A DNA stretch of 52,018 bases from Prevotella sp. (GTDB lineage: Bacteria > Bacteroidota > Bacteroidia > Bacteroidales > Bacteroidaceae), in assembly GCA_017478025.1 (NCBI GenBank), contig JAFVGZ010000005.1:1-52018 (forward strand), written 5' to 3'. Position 1 is the stretch's first letter. The number at the start of each line of letters is the position of its first letter. Below the pieces are notes generated by a model, which was not told the DNA's origin, searched no databases, and worked only from the letters and a program-made list of their open reading frames with translations. Shown one piece after another: positions 41,479-51,300 of the stretch. The position numbers were made by a program, and so were the translations under genes.

Positions 41479-43221
41479 TCAGTTTCTTGCGAGCCACTGT
41501 TCCGGGTTGAGCTTGGCGCGCTCTTTACGCAACTGGAACTGCAGGATATTGTCTTTGCCTACGGTTCCGAGTCCCTGGCCTTTGCTGACACGCTGACCGC
41601 GAGACACGCTGACAGAGCGCAGGTTGCAGTAAACGGAGATGTATGCACCATGACGCACGAGCACTCCCATAGAGCCTCCGACATTGAACACGGCGCTTAC
41701 CTCGCCATCGTAGATGGAACGGGCCACGGCTCCGGCAGATCCGAGGATGTTGATACCCTTATTGTCAAGCACTACTCCAGGCAGTCCCTCCACTCCATGC
41801 TGTCCGAAGTGACTCACTACGCGCCCTCCCGCAATGGGTGACGGCAGGCGACCCTTGTTGGCCTCAAAGCCCCCGCTCACCAATCGGTCAGCGCTTGACA
41901 GCATCGTAGCATTGTCCGAAGCCTTCTTTGCCTCTGCCACAGCACGCTGATGGCGCTCATTATCAGCCGCAGCCTTACGCTCGGCAGCAATGCGCGCAGC
42001 CTCTGCCTCGCGTGCCAACTGCTCAGCGCGCTCACGTGCCTTGCGCTCCCTCTCGGCGGCACGTTCATTGGCAGCACGACGTTCAGCGGCCTGTGCCACA
42101 GCACGAGCCTCAGCCCTTGCCTTCTCTTCGGCTACTTTTGCGGCACGCGCCTCAGCCTTTGCCTTCTCTTCGGCTGCCTTTGCTTCGGCTATGCGACGGG
42201 CATTCTCACGGGCACGGGCCTCAGCCTCAGCCTTCTTGCGAGCCAGTTCCTCAGCTTTCTTCTTTGCTGCCGCAGCAGCCTCAGCCTTACGTTTAGCCTC
42301 GGCAATAGCACGCTGACGCGCACGTTCCACCTCTTCAGCAACGAGTTTGTCTATCTGAGTATTGAGCTCTGCATCCTTCTTCTTCTGCTCATCAATGATG
42401 GCCTGGATGGTCTTCTGCTGACTTTGCAGCGATGTGACAAGTTTCTGCTGCTCGTCCTTCTGTGCTATGAGCTTCTGCTGCTCCTGGTGTCCCTTGCTCA
42501 GCAGAGTGGCTTTCTCACCTCTCACCGCATGCAACTGGCTGCGCTTGGCATTCACCTGAGCCTGACGCTCCTGCAAGGCCTTGCCCTGAGTGCGCTGATA
42601 GGCCGCATATTGACGCATGAAGCGCATGCGACGAAACATCTCCGAGAGGTTCTTGGCAGAGAAAACAAACATCAGCTGGCTCTCTATGCCACGCTGCTTT
42701 GCCATGTATCGCACAGACTTCACATAGTTAGCCTTACGCTCATTGAGCTGATCGTTGAGGTTATCCAACTGTGCAGAGAGAATGTTTATGTCTGTATTGA
42801 TATGGCGCAGGTCGGTGTTTATTGAGTCAATGGTGAGCTGCTGACGGCTCATGTCGCTGTTGATACGCGCCAGATCCTTCATCTTCATCTGCACCTGGGC
42901 CTTGTTTGCTCGAAGTGCCTGCTCCTGCTTCTTGATGTTCTGCTTGATGCGCGCCTGTTCGTTACGCAGTCCTTTCAACTTGGCGGAACTTGGCGTAGCG
43001 GTGGTCTTCTTCGTGCTTGATGCCTTTTTACTGCTACCGGTGCTCTTTTTCTTGGCTGCCGGCTTCGTCTTAGCTGACGATGTGCGAGCCTTGGATGCTG
43101 TTGTACGTGAACGCGTAGCAGCAGACTTTGAGGTGGAGCCCTTCTTTGTCTGCGACATGACATCACATGGAGTAAGCCCCAACATCAATCCTGCTATTAT
43201 ATATATAATAAGGTGTCTCAT
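41479..43221 (-). CDS. EnvC-like murein hydrolase activator (coiled coil plus degenerate LytM)
   Basis: A 580-residue exported protein. A signal peptide (to about residue 23) is followed by a Ser/Thr/Lys/Ala-rich stretch to about 80, a long coiled coil (80-300), an Ala/Glu/Lys/Arg-rich segment (300-440), and a LytM/M23 domain at 465-578. The LytM metal ligands are missing: GINILGSAG replaces the HxxxD/GID motif, and LQFQLRK replaces HxH. As in EnvC, it should activate amidases at the division site rather than cut peptidoglycan itself. One base separates it from the DUF4292 gene. Confidence 0.88.
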   Translation of the reverse strand: MRHLIIYIIAGLMLGLTPCDVMSQTKKGSTSKSAATRSRTTASKARTSSAKTKPAAKKKSTGSSKKASSTKKTTATPSSAKLKGLRNEQARIKQNIKKQEQALRANKAQVQMKMKDLARINSDMSRQQLTIDSINTDLRHINTDINILSAQLDNLNDQLNERKANYVKSVRYMAKQRGIESQLMFVFSAKNLSEMFRRMRFMRQYAAYQRTQGKALQERQAQVNAKRSQLHAVRGEKATLLSKGHQEQQKLIAQKDEQQKLVTSLQSQQKTIQAIIDEQKKKDAELNTQIDKLVAEEVERARQRAIAEAKRKAEAAAAAKKKAEELARKKAEAEARARENARRIAEAKAAEEKAKAEARAAKVAEEKARAEARAVAQAAERRAANERAAERERKARERAEQLAREAEAARIAAERKAAADNERHQRAVAEAKKASDNATMLSSADRLVSGGFEANKGRLPSPIAGGRVVSHFGQHGVEGLPGVVLDNKGINILGSAGAVARSIYDGEVSAVFNVGGSMGVLVRHGAYISVYCNLRSVSVSRGQRVSKGQGLGTVGKDNILQFQLRKERAKLNPEQWLARN

Positions 43222-43222
43222 C

Positions 43223-43855
43223 CTACATACCTGCTATTTTTGCCAAAGCATCCTTCATTGTCACGCGCTCATACTTGGCAGAGACCTCTGAAGCGGGTTC
43301 GACATTGGTATCGTAGCTAATTTTCTTGATATTAATATCAAGCGATGTCTTGCCTAAAGACAGCGCCACATGATTCTTGGTGTACTGGCTCCAGAACTTC
43401 TCCTGTATCATCTGGAAGGTGATACCGTTCTTCTTCAGCATATCCACCTCGTCGTAACGCTCCTTGACATACTGCTTGTGGATGCGGTCAATGAAGAGCA
43501 CATAGTCAGGAGTGAACTCCAACCTGCCTGCCTCCATCAGTCCCAGAGGGGTGATTACAACCCTCACGACAACATTGCGGCGCATCTGCAACTTACCGTC
43601 AACGGTGATATCATTGCTTCCGTCATTGACATTGATGTCAAGTTTCGCAGTGACATTATCCTTCTGCACCTGCTCTGATATCGGCGGGACACCCTGTCCG
43701 CCTGTTCCAGGCGTCTGTATCTTACCCGTTCCAGGCGTTACAGCAGGCGTGCCGGCAGTGCCAGTCTCAGTCGTTCTGTGGCTACCGCACGATGTGATAA
43801 TAATCATTGACATGATGCAAACGAGGCACCACAGCGTTTTCTTTACTCTATTCAT
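43223..43855 (-). CDS. DUF4292 lipoprotein
   Basis: A 210-residue lipoprotein with lipobox IITSCGSH (Cys23). The mature part has VTAKLDINVNDGSNDITVDG and MRRNVVVRVVITPLGLMEAG, typical of DUF4292 and distantly like LolB/LolA-fold carriers. It is fixed in the order dut-TPR-DUF4292-M23 in Bacteroidales, which points to an envelope role. Confidence 0.85.
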   Translation of the reverse strand: MNRVKKTLWCLVCIMSMIIITSCGSHRTTETGTAGTPAVTPGTGKIQTPGTGGQGVPPISEQVQKDNVTAKLDINVNDGSNDITVDGKLQMRRNVVVRVVITPLGLMEAGRLEFTPDYVLFIDRIHKQYVKERYDEVDMLKKNGITFQMIQEKFWSQYTKNHVALSLGKTSLDINIKKISYDTNVEPASEVSAKYERVTMKDALAKIAGM

Positions 43856-43856
43856 G

Positions 43857-45383
43857 TTATTTCTTTAATTTTTCGTTTATCGCCTTCAGATGTTCCTCCA
43901 ACTCTGCCTTCTCCTCCTGACAGGCTTTTTCCACCTCTTCACGGTTGTCCCCGGCCTCATCCAGGAGCTCGCGATGTCTCTTTTCTATCGATTCCATCGC
44001 CATATCGATATATTTCTTAGCCTCCTCATAACGCCCCTCCTGATAGAGAACCCAGGCATAGGTATCAAGATATGTACCATTCTCGGGCTCAGCGGTAACG
44101 GCTGCGAGGCTCATTCTCTCCGCCTTATCAAGGTCGCGCTTGTCAAGTGACAGGAAATAAGCGTAGTTATTGAGGCACAGCACCCTGTTGGGATCATATA
44201 CAAGGCAACTGTCATAGGCATTGTATGCGCTCTCCTTGTCACCTATTTTATGGTATATATCACCTAGCATAAGATATATATCAGAGCTTACCTTCTTGCT
44301 TGTCTCACTGTCTATATTCCCCGCACCGAGCTTCAATGAGCTGATAGCCTCCTCGTTCATATTGTTCAGATACTGCGCCACACCGAGGTAATAGTAGAGC
44401 GCAGGCTGGTTGGGCACGTACTCCACAGCTTTCGTACATTCCCTCACCACGTTCATATCCACTGTGTCAGCCCACAGTATCTCAATGAGATTAAGCCGGG
44501 CTTTGATGTCCTCGGGCTTGATGGAGAGGATCTTTTCCAATGCTCCGCGAATGGAATCCTGCGGTGCTGTCTTCATCCATTGGTATATCAGCGTCACCCT
44601 TGTATCGTCGGTAGCGCGCGGATTGTCAATGAGTTCATCTCTTAGGCTGTCGGCTTTTGCCTCCTCGCCCGTAGCTCTGTAGTAATCCATCAGCGATGTC
44701 TGTGCAGGGATATTGGTTGGTTCCTCTTGCAATACCTTTGTAAATGCCTGCAGCGCCTCCGGCTTCTTGCCGTTGCTGAGAAGCCAGTTGCCCATCATCA
44801 CCTGCAGGTTGAGGTCATTGGGATGGGTGTCTATCAGGCCTTTGAGCTCGTTGTATGCCCCCTGCTGGTCACCCATCAAAGAGTAAGCCTGCATCTTTGA
44901 CAGCGTCAGGTCCTCGCTCTGGCCCTCCTGCAGCTCTATGCGCTTGAGTGTCTTGAGCAGGTTTGGATAGTCGCGCTGCTGCTCATAGATGCGTGTCAAT
45001 AGCTCCAGGATGTCTGTACGATCCGGCACACGGGCCACAAGTTTCTCATAGACCTTCGTCGCCGACTCTATATCGTTACGGTAAAGATATGTCTGCGCAA
45101 GGCGTTCTACGAACTCAGTATTGTCGGGAGCCAGTTCTGCGGCACGTGTAATGCGTGCCACTCCGATACTGTCAAGCCCCATAGCCATGTCAAGGAGTCC
45201 TAGCTTGTAGTTCACCTCAGGTGCCTCCGGCTTCAGTTCGCTACAGCGCAGCAGCAGCTCATACGCCCTGTCAAAGCGCTCCATATCCATCTGCCTCACT
45301 GCCTCGAGGTAGAGATAGTCGAACTTATCTGCCGAAACCGTCAGCGGACAGAGCATCAGTAATATGTAGAAGAGTTTCCTCAT
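43857..45383 (-). CDS. Exported tetratricopeptide-repeat protein
   Basis: A 508-residue protein with a signal peptide ([18 protein letters not shown]) and TPR units throughout, for example [20 protein letters not shown] and [21 protein letters not shown] charged C-terminal helix follows. It probably works as a periplasmic scaffold with the envelope genes downstream. The start overlaps the dut stop by four bases (ATGA). Confidence 0.88.
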   Translation of the reverse strand: MRKLFYILLMLCPLTVSADKFDYLYLEAVRQMDMERFDRAYELLLRCSELKPEAPEVNYKLGLLDMAMGLDSIGVARITRAAELAPDNTEFVERLAQTYLYRNDIESATKVYEKLVARVPDRTDILELLTRIYEQQRDYPNLLKTLKRIELQEGQSEDLTLSKMQAYSLMGDQQGAYNELKGLIDTHPNDLNLQVMMGNWLLSNGKKPEALQAFTKVLQEEPTNIPAQTSLMDYYRATGEEAKADSLRDELIDNPRATDDTRVTLIYQWMKTAPQDSIRGALEKILSIKPEDIKARLNLIEILWADTVDMNVVRECTKAVEYVPNQPALYYYLGVAQYLNNMNEEAISSLKLGAGNIDSETSKKVSSDIYLMLGDIYHKIGDKESAYNAYDSCLVYDPNRVLCLNNYAYFLSLDKRDLDKAERMSLAAVTAEPENGTYLDTYAWVLYQEGRYEEAKKYIDMAMESIEKRHRELLDEAGDNREEVEKACQEEKAELEEHLKAINEKLKK

Positions 45384-45817
45384 CTCGTGCCGCTATGTCC
45401 GTATCCGCCTTCGCCGCGCTCAGTGGCATCCAACTCTTCCACAACGACGAACTCTGCCTGCTCATGGCGTGCTATCACCATCTGCGCTATGCGCTCACCC
45501 GGTTCCACCGTAAACGGCTCGTTAGACACATTCACTAGCACTACTCCCACCTCGCCGCGATAGTCGGCATCGATGGTTCCGGGGCTGTTCAGCACCGTTA
45601 TTCCGTGCTTCAGAGCCAGGCCGGAGCGGGGCCTCACCTGTGCCTCATAGCCTTCAGGCAGCGAGATACGCAACCCCGTAGGGAACAGATGTCGCTCCAG
45701 GGGCTGCAGCGTAACGCTCTCATCTATGTTTGCTCGCAGATCCATGCCGGCGCTCTGAGGCGTGGCATACTGCGGCAAGGGTTGTTTGCCTGTGTTTATG
45801 ACGTTTATCTTTATCAT
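45380..45817 (-). CDS. dut: dUTP diphosphatase
   Basis: A 145-residue trimeric dUTPase (dUTP to dUMP + PPi). All five motifs are present: [17 protein letters not shown], the catalytic [21 protein letters not shown] and [11 protein letters not shown]. First gene of the dut-TPR-DUF4292-EnvC-like set. Confidence 0.97.
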   Translation of the reverse strand: MIKINVINTGKQPLPQYATPQSAGMDLRANIDESVTLQPLERHLFPTGLRISLPEGYEAQVRPRSGLALKHGITVLNSPGTIDADYRGEVGVVLVNVSNEPFTVEPGERIAQMVIARHEQAEFVVVEELDATERGEGGYGHSGTR

Positions 45818-45897
45818 CGTTTCTCCTTAATATGTCTCAGTATCTGCTTTATATGTCAATGTATCTGCGATACCATCGCAGATCATTTCCTCAATAC

Positions 45898-46992
45898 TCA
45901 TTTATAGAATGTCTTGTCAAAGGCGTGGTATTCGTCCTGTTTCTTCACTATGCGCTTCCACCATGCCTCTATGAAACCGCAGCCATAGCCCGTCAGTTGC
46001 GTGAATGCAGCGGCTATACTTATGAAACCTACCTTCAGCGAGCGGTTCCTTATCGTCGCATCCGTGCATATCAGGAATGCGTAAAGAAGTATCGGCAGCC
46101 ACGGTGCGGCGCATAGCCAGTACCACTTTTCGACGTCATCGTACTCCATCAGCACCCGCCCCACCGCAGATATCAGTATGAGTCCTGCCACGCCTACAGT
46201 AAAGAGGGCAGGCATAGCGTGTACCGGCTTCAGTGTGCCGGGGTGTCTCTTCTCCAGGTTTATGCGCGCTATACCACTGTTATAGACCTGACGGAAGAAC
46301 TTCTTCAGGTCCGTTCTGCGCTTATGCCACACCCATGCCGTAGGGAAAAGGGCCGTCTTGAAGCCTGCCTCCACTATGCGGTACGAGAAGTCTATATCCT
46401 CGCCGAAGCGCATTTTGCTGAATCCTCCCAACTCTCTGTACACCTCGCGGCGTATTCCCATATTGTAAGATCGTGGATAAAACTTATCCAGCGCCTTTCT
46501 CTTCTGCTGTTTCGGAGCCTTGCTATCCGCATCTCCGGCCTTGCCTCCGCGTATGCCGCCGGTGGTAAAGAAGCTTGTCATGGAATAGCTGATAGCCTTC
46601 TGCACAGGCGTAAACGACGGGTGCGACGCATCGGGGCCACCGAAAGCACCGACCTCTTCACCTGCCTCAGCAGCCTGTTCCAATTCTTTTTCCACTGCCA
46701 TGAGGTATCCATCGGGCAGCACCACATCGCTGTCAAGGATTATGAGCCACTCTCCCTTGGCCCGCTCCGCCCCGTAATTACGGCTCTGTCCGGGCCCGCT
46801 GTTATCCTTATAATAGTACGTCAGCAGCAACCGGTCCGCATAGGCGTCGCAGACATCCTTGCAGGTGACGGCCGAACCGTCCTCCACAATGATGACCTCA
46901 TAGTCACAGAAGGCCTGACGAGTAAGGCTCTCCAAGAGTTCCTTCACCTCGTCAGGCCTGTTATATACCGGTATTATCAGCGAATACTTCAT
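45898..46992 (-). CDS. Family 2 glycosyltransferase
   Basis: A 364-residue inverting glycosyltransferase. SLIIPVYNRPDEVKELLESL and VIIVEDGS open the GT-A fold, and LDSDVVLPDGY carries the DxD metal motif near residue 92. The last 110 residues hold three or so membrane segments. The start overlaps the efp stop by four bases. Substrate unknown; membrane glycolipid or polysaccharide synthesis is likely. Confidence 0.9.
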   Translation of the reverse strand: MKYSLIIPVYNRPDEVKELLESLTRQAFCDYEVIIVEDGSAVTCKDVCDAYADRLLLTYYYKDNSGPGQSRNYGAERAKGEWLIILDSDVVLPDGYLMAVEKELEQAAEAGEEVGAFGGPDASHPSFTPVQKAISYSMTSFFTTGGIRGGKAGDADSKAPKQQKRKALDKFYPRSYNMGIRREVYRELGGFSKMRFGEDIDFSYRIVEAGFKTALFPTAWVWHKRRTDLKKFFRQVYNSGIARINLEKRHPGTLKPVHAMPALFTVGVAGLILISAVGRVLMEYDDVEKWYWLCAAPWLPILLYAFLICTDATIRNRSLKVGFISIAAAFTQLTGYGCGFIEAWWKRIVKKQDEYHAFDKTFYK

Positions 46993-47555
46993 TCCTTCAT
47001 GCGCTGCAGATAGCTGCCGTCGCGGGTGTCAACCTGCACGAGCTCACCCTCCTCAATAAACAGAGGCACACGAATCTCAACGCCGGTCTCCAGTGTGGCA
47101 GGCTTGAGAGTGTTGGTAGCGGTGTCGCCCTTCACGCCCGGCTCAGAGTGAACCACGCGCAGCACAGTCTTGACAGGCATCTCGGCATAGAGCACGGTAT
47201 CAGTATCAGCATCGCTGACAACCTCCACGATGTCTGACTCCTTCATGAACTCCACACCCGTTACAAGGTCTGCAGGGATAGGAGTCTGGTCATAAGTCTC
47301 CTGATTCATGAAGATATAGTCATCGCCCTCCTTGTAAAGGTACTGATATGGGCGACGTGAAATCTGCACATCCTCCAGTTTCTCACCAATGTTGAAGCGA
47401 CGCTCCAGCACGCGACCGTCCGTCACGTTCTTCAACTTCACGTTCATAATAGTGTTACCCTTTCCCGGTTTGCGGTGCTGGAAATCGATGCAAACCCAAA
47501 TTCCGCCGTCCATGCGTACGGCTACGCCTTTCTTAATGTCTTGTGAATTAATCAT
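46989..47555 (-). CDS. efp: Elongation factor P
   Basis: A 188-residue EF-P, which rescues ribosomes at proline runs. MINSQDIKKGVAVRMDGGIW starts the KOW domain. The modifiable lysine is in the loop HRKPGKGNTIM near residue 32. Two OB domains follow and the end is TRDGSYLQRMKE. The start at 47555 is set by the family N terminus. A minus-strand TAACTTTG (complement of 47601-47608) lies 45 bases upstream. Confidence 0.96.
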   Translation of the reverse strand: MINSQDIKKGVAVRMDGGIWVCIDFQHRKPGKGNTIMNVKLKNVTDGRVLERRFNIGEKLEDVQISRRPYQYLYKEGDDYIFMNQETYDQTPIPADLVTGVEFMKESDIVEVVSDADTDTVLYAEMPVKTVLRVVHSEPGVKGDTATNTLKPATLETGVEIRVPLFIEEGELVQVDTRDGSYLQRMKE

Positions 47556-47680
47556 AATTTTATTATCTGTAATTGCTTGCGTAAGCGCATAATACGTATG
47601 CAAAGTTACTAATTTTCATTGATTCAGTAGGCCAAAATCAACTTTTTTAACTCTATTTGCCGATATTTCCTCAGCGTTTC

Positions 47681-47711
47681 TTGCGTAATTAAATTATTAT
47701 ATGTACCTTTG
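47681..47711 (+). promoter_or_regulatory. Promoter of rpmH
   Basis: TTG at 47681-47683, 20 bases, TACCTTTG at 47704-47711; the leader to the start codon is about 65 bases. Confidence 0.75.
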
Positions 47712-47779
47712 CACCCCGAATTGCGTCCCATGTGGAGCTCTTTCTTACGCATTAACAATCAAAACAGCATATAGAAACA

Positions 47780-47935
47780 ATGAAAAGAACATTCCAACCA
47801 CACAACCGTCGCCGCGTAAATAAGCATGGTTTCCGTGAGCGTATGTCCACCAAGAACGGCCGCCGCGTACTGGCATCACGCCGTGCTCACGGACGCAAGA
47901 AGCTCACCGTCAGCGACGAGAACCACGGAAAATAA
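47780..47935 (+). CDS. rpmH: Ribosomal protein L34
   Basis: A 51-residue L34: [20 protein letters not shown], then [20 protein letters not shown], then [11 protein letters not shown]. Highly basic; it binds 23S rRNA in the large subunit. The usual neighbours in other phyla (rnpA, dnaA) are absent, as is common in Bacteroidota. Confidence 0.98.
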   Translation: MKRTFQPHNRRRVNKHGFRERMSTKNGRRVLASRRAHGRKKLTVSDENHGK

Positions 47936-47958
47936 GCCCTTGGGCATTCCGTTGAAAG

Positions 47959-48001
47959 CAGCCTGCCATATTCCGACCAAGGGAGATGACAGGCTGTTTT
48001 T
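47959..48001 (+). terminator. Terminator after rpmH
   Basis: CAGCCTGCCAT pairs with ATGACAGGCTG (one mismatch) and is followed by TTTTT. Confidence 0.85.
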
Positions 48002-48046
48002 ACTTTCCGGCACCACCATGTTTCACCATTCTTATCAGTTTCACTT

Positions 48047-48796
48047 ATGTCGAGATGGGTCGTCAGCGATATCTATGAGCCAGAAGGCCAAGACACGAAG
48101 GCGGAAAACGAGGACAAACTGACCATAGACAAGTGGTCGGACGAGGACAAGCCACGCGAGAAGATGCTGCGCCTGGGCCCCGAATCCATGTCTTCGGCAG
48201 AACTGCTCGCCATCCTCATGCGCTCAGGGAGTGCGCAAAAGACGGCTGTTGACCTTGCCAAACTGTTGCTGCACGACTGTAACGACAACCTTGCCGTGCT
48301 TGGCAAGATGTCGCCAGAGGAGCTGATGTCCTACAACGGCATCGGCGAGGCAAAGGCTCTGAGCATCCTTGCGGCATGCGAGCTGGGCAAGCGCAGGCAG
48401 ATGTCAGAGATGCCGGAGCGCAAAGACCTGAGCAGCGCAGAGAAAATCTACCAGCACCTGTGGCCGCGAATGCGTGACCTTGACGTGGAAGAAGCCTATG
48501 TGGTGCTGATGAACCAGGCCTACAAGCACCTCAAGACAGTGTGTCTGTCACACGGCGGCATCACCGAGACCGCCGTCGATGTGAGACTGGTGATGAAGGA
48601 AGCCATAACCACAGGGGCTACAATCATCGCACTGGCACACAATCACCCCAGCGGCAGCACACGTCCTTCGCGCGATGACGACAACCTGACAAAGCGCATC
48701 GCATCAGCCTGCAGCATCATGAGGATACACTTTGCCGACCATCTCATAGTGACTGACGGCAGTTACTTCTCTTACCGCGAACAGGGAAAGTTGTAG
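48047..48796 (+). CDS. radC: RadC/JAB-domain protein
   Basis: A 249-residue RadC-family protein. The helix-hairpin-helix N-terminal part has SSAELLAILMRSGS and YNGIGEAKALSILAACELGK. The JAMM metalloprotease-like core has AHNHPSGSTRPSRDD near residue 198. The family's function is not established despite the DNA-repair name. The start at 48047 gives MSRWVVSDIY; a later Met is possible. Confidence 0.92.
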   Translation: MSRWVVSDIYEPEGQDTKAENEDKLTIDKWSDEDKPREKMLRLGPESMSSAELLAILMRSGSAQKTAVDLAKLLLHDCNDNLAVLGKMSPEELMSYNGIGEAKALSILAACELGKRRQMSEMPERKDLSSAEKIYQHLWPRMRDLDVEEAYVVLMNQAYKHLKTVCLSHGGITETAVDVRLVMKEAITTGATIIALAHNHPSGSTRPSRDDDNLTKRIASACSIMRIHFADHLIVTDGSYFSYREQGKL

Positions 48797-48893
48797 CAAT
48801 GTGGGGCTATCAGGCCGCATTACCGACTAACGAGTACACAAAACACCGAATCAAACAGACCGATTCGGATTGAACGAGTTTACATAACACCAA

Positions 48894-49214
48894 ATGACAC
48901 AGGAAGAAAAATCAACAGCAGAACAGCGCATCATAGAGGTTCTCAAGACGGTTTATGACCCCGAAATCCCCGTCAACATCTATGATCTCGGGCTGATATA
49001 CAAAATAGACCTGTCCCTTGACGGACATCTGGACCTGGACATGACGTTTACCGCACCGTCATGCCCGGCAGCAGACTTTATCATCGAGGATGTAAGGTCA
49101 AAGGTAGAGTCAGTGAAAGGGGTCACATCAGCAGAGGTCAACATGGTCTTTGAGCCCGAATGGGACAAGTCCATGATGACGGAAGAGGCACGCATAGAAC
49201 TGGGTTTCGACTGA
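48894..49214 (+). CDS. DUF59/SufT-like iron-sulfur assembly protein
   Basis: A 106-residue MIP18-family protein: DPEIPVNIYDLGLIYKID near residue 23, and TAPSCPAADFIIEDVRSKV with the conserved reactive cysteine. Related proteins (SufT, PaaD) help mature iron-sulfur proteins. It lies between radC and lpxH on the same strand. Confidence 0.9.
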   Translation: MTQEEKSTAEQRIIEVLKTVYDPEIPVNIYDLGLIYKIDLSLDGHLDLDMTFTAPSCPAADFIIEDVRSKVESVKGVTSAEVNMVFEPEWDKSMMTEEARIELGFD

Positions 49215-49284
49215 CAAGCAAACGATACGGCAGGTGAGCAGACACACAATCTGCGCTGACCTCCACGCACCAATCCATCGCATT

Positions 49285-50049
49285 ATGGCAGAAAGAACAA
49301 ACATATACTTCATCTCCGATGCCCATCTCGGCTCGCTGGCCGTTGATCACAGACGCATGCAGGAACGCCGTCTGGTAAGTTTCCTTGATTCCATCAAAGA
49401 CCAAGCCGAAGCCATCTACCTCTTGGGCGATATGTTTGACTTCTGGTATGAATACGGAAGAGTGGTCCCCAAGGGCTTCACACGTTTTCTCGGCAAGTTG
49501 TCTGAGCTGACCGACAGCGGCATAGAGGTGCACTACTTCACCGGCAACCACGACATCTGGTGCTACAGTTACCTTGAAGAAGAGTGCGGAGTGATACTCC
49601 ATCGCAAGCCTGAGACCATAGCTCTGCACGACAAGACCTTCTTCATGGCCCACGGCGACGGTCTGGGAGACCCCAATATGATGTTCCATTTCCTTCGCGG
49701 CGTCTTCCACAACAAGCTCTGTCAGTGGCTCTTCAAGTGGCTTCACCCCGACCTGGGCATGACCTTCGGCCTCAACTGGGCCAAGCATTCAAGGCTGAAA
49801 CGCCCCGACGGAAAGGAGTTGCCGTATCAGGGAGAGGACAAAGAGCACTTGGTTCTCTTTGCCAAGCAATACCTGAAGACGCATCCCGACATAGACTATT
49901 TCCTCTTCGGGCACCGTCACATAGAGCTGGACCTCATGCTGTCCGGCCATACACGCATGCTCATCCTCGGCGATTGGATACAATCCTTCGCCTACGCCAC
50001 CTTCGACGGCGAGCAGCTATACTTCTCCAACTACGAAGAGGGAGCGTAA
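49285..50049 (+). CDS. lpxH: UDP-2,3-diacylglucosamine diphosphatase
   Basis: A 254-residue metallophosphoesterase of lipid A synthesis, cleaving UDP-2,3-diacylglucosamine to lipid X and UMP at the inner membrane. The metal motifs are in order: ISDAHLG, LLGDMFDFWYEYG, FTGNHDIW, MAHGDGLGD and FGHRHIELD. The start at 49285 gives MAERTNIYFISDAHLG. A strong terminator follows. Confidence 0.92.
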   Translation: MAERTNIYFISDAHLGSLAVDHRRMQERRLVSFLDSIKDQAEAIYLLGDMFDFWYEYGRVVPKGFTRFLGKLSELTDSGIEVHYFTGNHDIWCYSYLEEECGVILHRKPETIALHDKTFFMAHGDGLGDPNMMFHFLRGVFHNKLCQWLFKWLHPDLGMTFGLNWAKHSRLKRPDGKELPYQGEDKEHLVLFAKQYLKTHPDIDYFLFGHRHIELDLMLSGHTRMLILGDWIQSFAYATFDGEQLYFSNYEEGA

Positions 50050-50071
50050 TACAACATCTATATCAACAGAT

Positions 50072-50122
50072 ACAATTCACCCCGGGACCACGTTCTTGTT
50101 GGTCTCGGGGTGAATTGTGTTA
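50072..50122. terminator. Bidirectional terminator after lpxH
   Basis: ACAATTCACCCCG pairs with CGGGGTGAATTGT, extended by GGACCA and TGGTC, and ends in GTT. It lies between the convergent lpxH and lipoprotein genes. Confidence 0.85.
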
Positions 50123-50149
50123 TGGACTATAGCGGTAATGTGAGGCTGG

Positions 50150-50611
50150 TTATTTCTTGAAGTATATGAAGATAGAGGTATAACCTACACCAGCCACATT
50201 TGCAGCAACTCTCATATACGCATTTTTCTCTTTAGGGTTATAGAAGAAATCAATCGATTCATTCTCATCGTAGAGTTTAACAGTGTTCCCATTCAATGAA
50301 TACGAATTGGTCTCTGTTTCCCAACTGCTAAGTCCGCTCTCTCCTACTTTGTAGTATGAGCAATCTACTTTACCTCCGTCTTTGAATACAGCTTCATAGT
50401 AGATTTGTGAGAATTGTCCTGTTTTGGAAACTTCCACTTCTACCGTCCCATCCGGTCTGGAAATGACAGCCTTGTATGAATACCATTTTCCCTTCAAGTA
50501 GGTGCCTATATCTTCCTCTTCATCATCATCACTTGAACATGCATTAAATGACAGTGCTGTAAGCAGCAATGCTACCATCATTCCGAAATACTTAATCTTG
50601 CTTATCATCAT
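50150..50611 (-). CDS. Lipocalin-like lipoprotein
   Basis: A 153-residue lipoprotein with signal MMISKIKYFGMMVALLLTAL and lipobox LSFNAC. The cysteine is followed by SSDDDEEED, an acidic stretch like the Bacteroidota lipoprotein export signal that sends proteins to the cell surface. The mature part (LKGKWYSYKAVISRPDG and beta-rich remainder) resembles small lipocalin-like domains. TAATTTTG (complement of 50640-50647) is a plausible -7 box. No specific function recognised. Confidence 0.75.
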   Translation of the reverse strand: MMISKIKYFGMMVALLLTALSFNACSSDDDEEEDIGTYLKGKWYSYKAVISRPDGTVEVEVSKTGQFSQIYYEAVFKDGGKVDCSYYKVGESGLSSWETETNSYSLNGNTVKLYDENESIDFFYNPKEKNAYMRVAANVAGVGYTSIFIYFKK

Positions 50612-50705
50612 TTTATTGATTAATTGGTTATTTGGGTTGCAAAATTACTAAAAAAACTACAGACAGAGTAACATTTTTGGACTTTTTTAGGGTGTCCGAT
50701 ATGAT

Positions 50706-50909
50706 GTGCTTACTTTTATGCATATTGCGAGCACCGAAGCCGGGGACGTGGGCGTCCTCGCCCGCGATGCCCCACAAGGGGCAATGACACAGAAAACCCC
50801 ACACAATGGAGGCACCCCTAACGGGGCAGAAAGGAAGGAACATTGTTTTACGCGGGCGAGGACGCCCACGTCCCCGGCCTCGATGTTCGTTGATGATATA
50901 AGCAAGCAC
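50706..50909. mobile_element. 204-bp inverted-repeat (MITE-like) element
   Basis: The two ends are imperfect inverted repeats of about 60 bases. The inner 28 bases match perfectly: 50739-50766 (GCCGGGGACGTGGGCGTCCT then CGCCCGCG) against 50851-50878. The centre has smaller GCCCC-GGGGC hairpins and no convincing ORF. This is the layout of a non-autonomous mobile element or a long structured RNA. Confidence 0.55.
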
Positions 50910-51227
50910 AAACAATGTGGGCATTGTATAAATATGGGACGAAGGCGGCGGTTTGCAAAAATTTCGCCTGCATTTCGCTACTTTTATCAACGAAACGCGA
51001 CATATTTCAAAAAAAATATGTACCTTTGTCACCGTAAAAATGTCCGGCACAATTGAAAAAGTCCAAAAAGACAAATCGTCCAATTTTTGGCGATTTTTTT
51101 GACATTTGTGTTTTTGAAAATGTCGGGCAAAAAATGAAATCTAGAGAGCCGCGAGGCGAAAAATAGTGCATTATTCACAGTTTTTAATGCATTTTTTGAA
51201 GGCGGGAAGAGGATTTTGGGGGTAAAA

Positions 51228-51300
51228 GCAGGTCTATTAGGGTGTCCGCGATGGTGCAGAAGGACCTAATAGCAGGTCTATTAGGGGGTAATAGTAGGTC
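51228..51300. repeat. 22-bp-period heptamer array, locus 3
   Basis: GCAGGTC at 51228 and 51272 and GTAGGTC at 51294 are in 22-base register. The expected site at 51250 (GATGGTG) is degenerate, and an out-of-register inverted GACCTAA lies at 51263. Flanks TATTAGGG and TTTTACCC resemble those of locus 2. Confidence 0.75.

Noticed and set aside
41950-42825. Leu/Ser-rich plus-strand frame that looks like a membrane protein
   Set aside because: It is the complement of the Ala/Lys/Glu coiled-coil segment of the EnvC-like gene; the apparent hydrophobicity is a codon artefact.
18192-51300. CRISPR array at the 22-bp-period loci
   Set aside because: Repeats are only 7 bases, spacers 15 bases and partly repeated, copies are inverted within an array, and no cas gene is present.
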